DNA from: Pohlia nutans
Taxonomy: Eukaryota > Streptophyta > Bryopsida > Bryales > Mniaceae
Direction of reading: 5' to 3'
Assembly (NCBI GenBank): GCA_022496805.1
Contig: CM040094.1
Location: 2,813,501-2,877,500, forward strand
DNA: 64,000 nt
Part shown: positions 59,501 through 64,000 of the stretch, one piece after another
How the letters are laid out: each line of letters begins with the position of its first letter
Numbering within the stretch: the first letter of the stretch is position 1
Notes under the pieces: model-generated
The model's input: the letters and a program-made list of their open reading frames with translations, nothing else
What the model was told of the DNA's origin: nothing
The model's database searches: none
Program-made: the position numbers and the translations under genes

Positions 59501-60575
59501 ATTTTTGAGGAATGCATGCGCAAAGATGTACGGGTGTGACATGGATTGGCCATCTGGTGCTGCTACTCAGCCGTGGGCTACTGCGGGCCCTTCTACAGTC
59601 AGGCCTACACGTGGGAGCACAGGATTGATGGACGGTGTAGACAGTGGGGCATGTGAGGGTTCTGAGGGGGAGCCTTCTGCTATACAGCGCAGTGCAGATA
59701 CTGTACGACATGTGGAGGTGTCGTTAGGCTCTAGGGACACACCAGATAGAGAGAGGACTCACGAGGACACAGCCCGGAGCGTGAGACATGACGACAGTAT
59801 CACAGGGTTGAGTCCGAGGTATGAGGTTGTTGCAGCACTGAGTCCCTAGCCAGTTGTTGGTGTAGAGAGTTCTGCACATATCGTATACTCTTCAGAGGGG
59901 CAAGACGCCACTGGAGCTTCAGGTGCACGAGGAGATGCACTACAGTTCCTGGAGGTTGATGGGACCATGGAGGAGGGAGGGACTATGGAGACGGGGGACT
60001 TGAGCATCCGTCCTGAAGAAGTTGCAGAGATACTTGCAAAGTCTTTGGGGCACGAGGTGACATTCTCAAGATCAGCAGGTGTATCTACATCTCCTCTCCG
60101 TCCATCAGGAGCGATTCCAGTACTGGATTCATTAGTCTCGCGTGACATGAAGGTGTTGCCACGATCAGGGCTGGATGCGGGTGGATCTGAGGTGTTGCCA
60201 ACACCAGGAGTAGTTGTGGATATTGATTCCACCCCACGTCCGTTTCATTGGGCCCTACCAGACCGAGATATGACACTTGCAGCGGACAGATTCTACTATG
60301 ACGTTGATGGAGTCAGATACAGGAGTCACGGGATTGGACGGCAGTATACATTTGAGCAGGCGGCGTCTATCATGGAGGAAGCGTCGCTTGTGCAGCAGGT
60401 GTCATCTCCGATGGTCAATGCCATGGTGGCTCAAGCTTTGGAGTATACAGATCCCGAGACCCCTTCAGATGTTCGTGCGAGGTTGGAGGAGCAACGTGTA
60501 GCTAGTGAGGAGGGTCGGGACGACGGAACACAATCATCTGAGAGGATTCCGGAGACCCAGTTCCCCTTCGAGTAG
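56522..60575 (+). pseudogene. Long ORF with ParB-like and adenine-methyltransferase-like motifs, one frameshift and one amber stop
   Basis: The ORF reads from ATG 56522 to about 59035, shifts by one base at a T8 run (59028-59035), continues from 59037 to TAG 59847-59849, and is then open in the same frame to the stop ending at 60575: about 1,350 codons in all. At residues about 395-460 a stretch with WEPVDGQHIVQAC and, later, YIDASVRINAMEFER resembles the ParB/sulfiredoxin-like fold (DGQHR...S..IN). Around residues 790-815, CLWIIDCRWG followed by an FFIA-PPG turn resembles a DPPW-type catalytic motif, and LQRLVQMYLPEKWGLVVVGI with IIVLDSS resembles the SAM-binding region, in the motif order of beta-class DNA adenine methyltransferases. 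The catalytic PP is CR here, so activity is doubtful. The middle (residues 195-260) is basic and acidic low-complexity. Host gene, domesticated gene and transposon cargo are all possible. Family assignment is by eye. Confidence 0.5.
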
Positions 60576-60589
60576 TAGCTTTTTTAGAC

Positions 60590-61644
60590 AGTGTGGATTA
60601 GTGCTATTGATTGCACTTCAGATGGCCGACTTGTACTTCTTTATCATATGTATTTTTTATTTATATATATATATATATAAACAAGGGTTTTGTTAAAAGT
60701 GCCTATTGAAATGTGCACTATTTTTTGGGATTATTTTTGAATATTTTAATCACAAATTTTGGTATGTATAAACAATAATATTGTACTTTGGCTAGAGTCT
60801 TTTCAGATATTATTGATTGAAAATAAATCCAAAGCAAGCTATGTAAAATATATGTGTGTCATATTTATTTTGTGCTTTAAGTTTATAATCAAGATTTTTT
60901 TATAATATTAGATCAATTAAACGGCTAAAAACACCAAAATACTGCAAATACCTCAAAATACATCAAATTCTTACGAACACAAGACATGTACTATGTGGTA
61001 TTTTTATTTGAAAGTTTCTTATCTTGTATTTGTTTATTTTGGTAAGTGTTTTCTGGTGATGAAGATTGATACCTTGAGGTCCTCTATGAAGGAATTCAAA
61101 CATACACCAGAAGATCTGATCTGAAGAGAACTGCATGGACAGGACAATGTATTTGTGCGTTATTTGTGATTTTTTTCTTCAATGTGAAGCGGGTACATAT
61201 CAGCGCATGTGCAATGTGCAAGTTAGGTGTAGATATTAAGCGTTTTTCCATAAACTAAATTAATGTGGGTACCATATCAGGCAGCCTGCTAGACGATCTA
61301 TGTGTAAGCAAGGCGTTCTTGTACCCACAGATCATAATCGCTTGCTCTTTTCTGACTCTTGATTCTCTTGATATGAGTCACGTAACTCAGGCGGACAATT
61401 TAACACATTATTTCTTCCTTGATTTCCTTTGTGCAATGTACTTGATCGCTAGCAGGTGCTTTCTCTGGCAGCCTGGGACACCATCGGTGTGTATGCACGT
61501 CATTCTTGCTTTCGTAAATCAGTGGCTTGCCCTTCTACGATTCTTGAACTCCTGGTTCGACTCACGGAAGGGCGGTTTTCTATTGAGAATCCAATGGTTT
61601 AGATTAGGGGTTGTCACACATCCTCCATCCCATCCCATTCTCAA
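60590..61644. other. AT-rich DNA downstream of the long ORF
   Basis: Contains a (TA)n run at about 60661-60679 and presumed 3-prime sequence. A 178-codon open frame (61265-61801) begins without ATG and runs into repeats; I do not call it a gene. Confidence 0.4.
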
Positions 61645-62385
61645 TCTTCAGAGAATGGGGACGTGGCATGCTCTCCTACAAGAGCATGAACTCAAGAACA
61701 TAAAAAAAAATCAAACACTAGGGGGTGAGCCATGTGCCTCACCGTCACAAAAACATGAGAGCTTAACCCCTCAAGGCCCAAGGGGATTCTGTACTATTTG
61801 AAGAAACTGAACTTTGACTGCAATTATCTCTTGTACAACAAACTTAAGTGAGAATATGGTTTGTACTTCAAAATTTCCCACATCTATATTAACATTGCAA
61901 TGTATTTTTTCTATACATATCTTATGTAGTATTTGAACAAAATGAGTTTAAAAAATGACCTGATGAACAAGTGAGGACACAATATGTCCCCTTGGGCCTT
62001 GAGGGGTTAAACTCAATGACATCAAGAACAAAAATCAAACACAAAGGAGTGAGGCATGTGCCTCACCCTCACAAAACTACGAAAGCATAACCTGAAGGAC
62101 ATCAAAAAAAGATTAAACATAAAGGGTGAGGCATGTGCCTCACCCTTAGAAAAATATGTGAACCTAAACTCAATGACATCAAAAACAAAAATCAAACACA
62201 AGAAGGTGAGGCATGTGCCTCACCCTCACAAAATTATGAGAGCATAAACTCCATGACATCAAAAACAAAAATCAAACACAAGGAGGTGAGCCATGTGCCT
62301 CACCCTCACAAAAATATGAGAGCATAAATTCAAGGACATAAAAAACAAAACTTAAACACAAAGGGGTGAAGTATGTGGTGAGTTT
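61645..62385. repeat. 80-bp tandem repeat with GTGAGGCATGTGCCTCAC palindrome
   Basis: Units begin at 61725, 62049, 62126, 62206, 62286 and 62366, so spacing is 77 to 80 bp apart from the first gap, which contains a MITE. Each unit has GTGAGGCA and TGCCTCAC arms around TG, then TCACAAAAATATGAGAGCATA and AAACTCAATGACATCAAAAA. A degenerate unit lies at about 61657. Short ORFs here (62056-62327) are repeat translations. Confidence 0.85.
61767..62006. mobile_element. TTAA-type MITE, 240 bp, perfect 20-bp TIR
   Basis: TTAA at 61763-61766 and 62007-62010. The ends are perfectly inverted over 20 bases (CCCCTCAAGGCCCAAGGGGA). It splits an 80-bp repeat unit: the gap between neighbouring palindromes is 324 bp, which is 80 plus 240 plus 4. 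This is the clearest TTAA insertion in the window and probably the youngest. Confidence 0.95.
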
Positions 62386-64000
62386 TGAAATTTAAAATTA
62401 GATTGCAATTCAAGTAGTGAGGCATGGGCCTCAATCCAAAACATGTTCACAGAAACTCCACACATCCTCCTGAAATTAAAAATAAAAAACATTGAATTTT
62501 AAAATTTAGAATTTGGTAATAAGTGAGATGAGAATTTAATTACAAAACTCATGATCTAGATTTTGAGATTATGTCATCAAGTGATATGTATTCAAAACCC
62601 TAAATATTTAGAACTTAAAAGGAATGTAAGTTATAATACAAATAATTTAACATATGGATGATTAAAAAATTCTCAAAGATGCAAATTTCAGAGTTTCATA
62701 AATACAAGCAAATGTTATTGGAACTGAGATTTGAGATTGTAATGTACACATAGCAACAATTTGGTGGTTGAATACTAAATGAAGCTGGAAACCCTAAAAA
62801 GAATCTAGATCTAGATCTAGATGAAATTTGAAAGTCGGAAAGTTACCCTATTTTAAGTACTGAAGTGATAAACACAATAGATATGAAGGAAACTAAGAAT
62901 CAGAAGCGCTCCAAAGCAAATCCTAGTACGAGAAGTTGGGGCTGAAGTGAGATAAATCAACAAGATTCTTGGTAGTGTGCTGAAACTTGTTTATAGATGA
63001 GGTGTGGACCGCATTGTAGAGTTGAAGTGATGTGATCTGTAGCAAGAAGGTAGAAGGTTTAGTACCACACAAACAATGTTATCTAGATATGCAGAACAAG
63101 TAGATTAGATTGTGGGTTGTACGAAGGCAGAGGCGTTTACATTGCAAATCACCACTATACAAGATTCGGCACTTTGCAAGCGAAACAAGACGGTGGAGAA
63201 GAAAAGTGCCACACAAGCAAGGAGCGGCAGAGAGGAAAGGCGGTGGAGAAGAGAAAAAGGTAGGAAGAAGCAAAAACACGACCTAAACCCTAAGCGGCTG
63301 TTTAGGTTTTTCAAATTTTAATTTATTTATCTTTTGTGAGATCTCCAAGTCTGTATAGCTCTAACTTACACAGATTTAAGAATTTTGACTTGAAATTTTT
63401 TGGGAGTCCCAGTGGCACTATATTAATATCAATTTTTAAAAAATAAAATAGAATTTCTATAAATATGACATTTTATAAGGGAAAAAATTTATGGAGACAA
63501 CCTCATAATATAACTTACTCTTGTATATATTTTGTCAAATTAAAATCCACATTATTATACATGGTTTTTCATACATGATTAAATAATTTGGGATTTAAAG
63601 GTCATGTGACACTACACAACATTTGGTAATTCCATTTTTAAATAATGAGGCATATGCCACACCCTAACATCAATTATTTATTTCACTCAAGCTTAAAATG
63701 GTTAGGCATGTGCAACATTAATTCCTCTACTTAGTTTTATTTACTTCAACTTATTACTCTACAATTTAATTTTGCTTGTGACTAAACAAGGTGACGCAAA
63801 TCTTACAACCTTAATAAATTTATTATGTTTTATGAGGTTTAAAAGGGTGAGACACATGCAACACCCTTTATGAGAATAATCACCTTTGTTGAAGTTAATT
63901 TCACTTAAGTTTATGAGGGTTGAGATACATGCTACACCATCTATATATGTAATTGGTTAAGTTAGGATTTTAGGGGTTACGCATGTGCGACTTCCTTTAT
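62386..64000. other. AT-rich DNA with scattered decayed copies of the palindromic motif
   Basis: GTGAGGCATGGGCCTCA-like, GAGGCATATGCCACACC, GTGAGACACATGCAACACC, TTGAGATACATGCTACACC and TACGCATGTGCGAC motifs recur at about 62418, 63647, 63845, 63929 and 63976. An (ATCTAG)n run lies at about 62805-62820. A purine-rich stretch at 63160-63270 gives overlapping short ORFs on both strands with no gene signature. Confidence 0.45.

Noticed and set aside
30903..60575. Reassignment of TAG/TAA to glutamine as an explanation for in-frame stops
   Set aside because: ATPQ ends exactly at the family C terminus with TAG, and one of the paired plastid-protein genes ends with TAG, so TAG is a true stop here. 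Some in-frame stops are TGA.
61265..61801. 178-codon hydrophobic ORF
   Set aside because: It lacks an ATG start and its C-terminal part runs through the tandem repeat and a MITE end.

Overview
The window looks like nuclear DNA of a plant or streptophyte alga. Evidence: a split gene with GT-AG introns for the plant-type mitochondrial ATP synthase d subunit, an intronless F-box protein gene, two small proteins with chloroplast-transit-like N termini, and a Ty3/gypsy retrotransposon of plant type. The DUF7869-like transposase relic and the ParB/methyltransferase-like ORF hint at a seed-free plant or charophyte rather than a flowering plant, but the species cannot be named from the sequence. Most of the window is AT-rich non-coding DNA and repeats; the supported host coding sequence is under 3 kb.

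Layout. 0-10.8 kb: AT-rich repeats, several MITEs, a 35-bp inverted repeat and a 31-bp tandem array. 10.8-12.0 kb: F-box gene (minus). 12.8-15.3 kb: AT-rich segment with candidate terminal inverted repeats, carrying a MITE. 16.4-23.1 kb: two tandem paralogues (plus) of an unrecognised small, probably plastid-targeted protein. 23.9-25.4 kb: three copies of another MITE, one holding a foldback element. 25.8-29.7 kb: ATP synthase d subunit gene (minus), five exons, with three TTAA-type MITEs in its introns. 29.9-30.2 kb: 33-bp minisatellite. 30.9-34.1 kb: decayed DUF7869-like transposase gene (minus). 34.2-56.4 kb: a GC-rich 122-bp satellite, first in one orientation (34.2-34.7 kb) and then in the other (37.8-56.4 kb). 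The large array is split by one complete 10.9-kb LTR retrotransposon (43340-54235) with extra ORFs downstream of pol. 56.5-60.6 kb: a long broken ORF with ParB-like and adenine-methyltransferase-like motifs. 61.6-64 kb: an 80-bp tandem array and its decayed continuation.

The strongest pattern is a set of about twelve non-autonomous DNA elements that sit between TTAA duplications and end in CCCYT-type inverted repeats (piggyBac/Kolobok/Sola3-like hallmarks). Two insertions can be proven inside this window by comparison with an empty site: one lies within another MITE in an ATP synthase intron, and one splits an 80-bp tandem repeat by exactly element plus 4 bp. A second pattern is decay: nearly every in-frame stop in the three large mobile-type ORFs is explained by one C-to-T (or complementary G-to-A) change, often CAG to TAG, as expected from deamination of methylated cytosine in silenced DNA.
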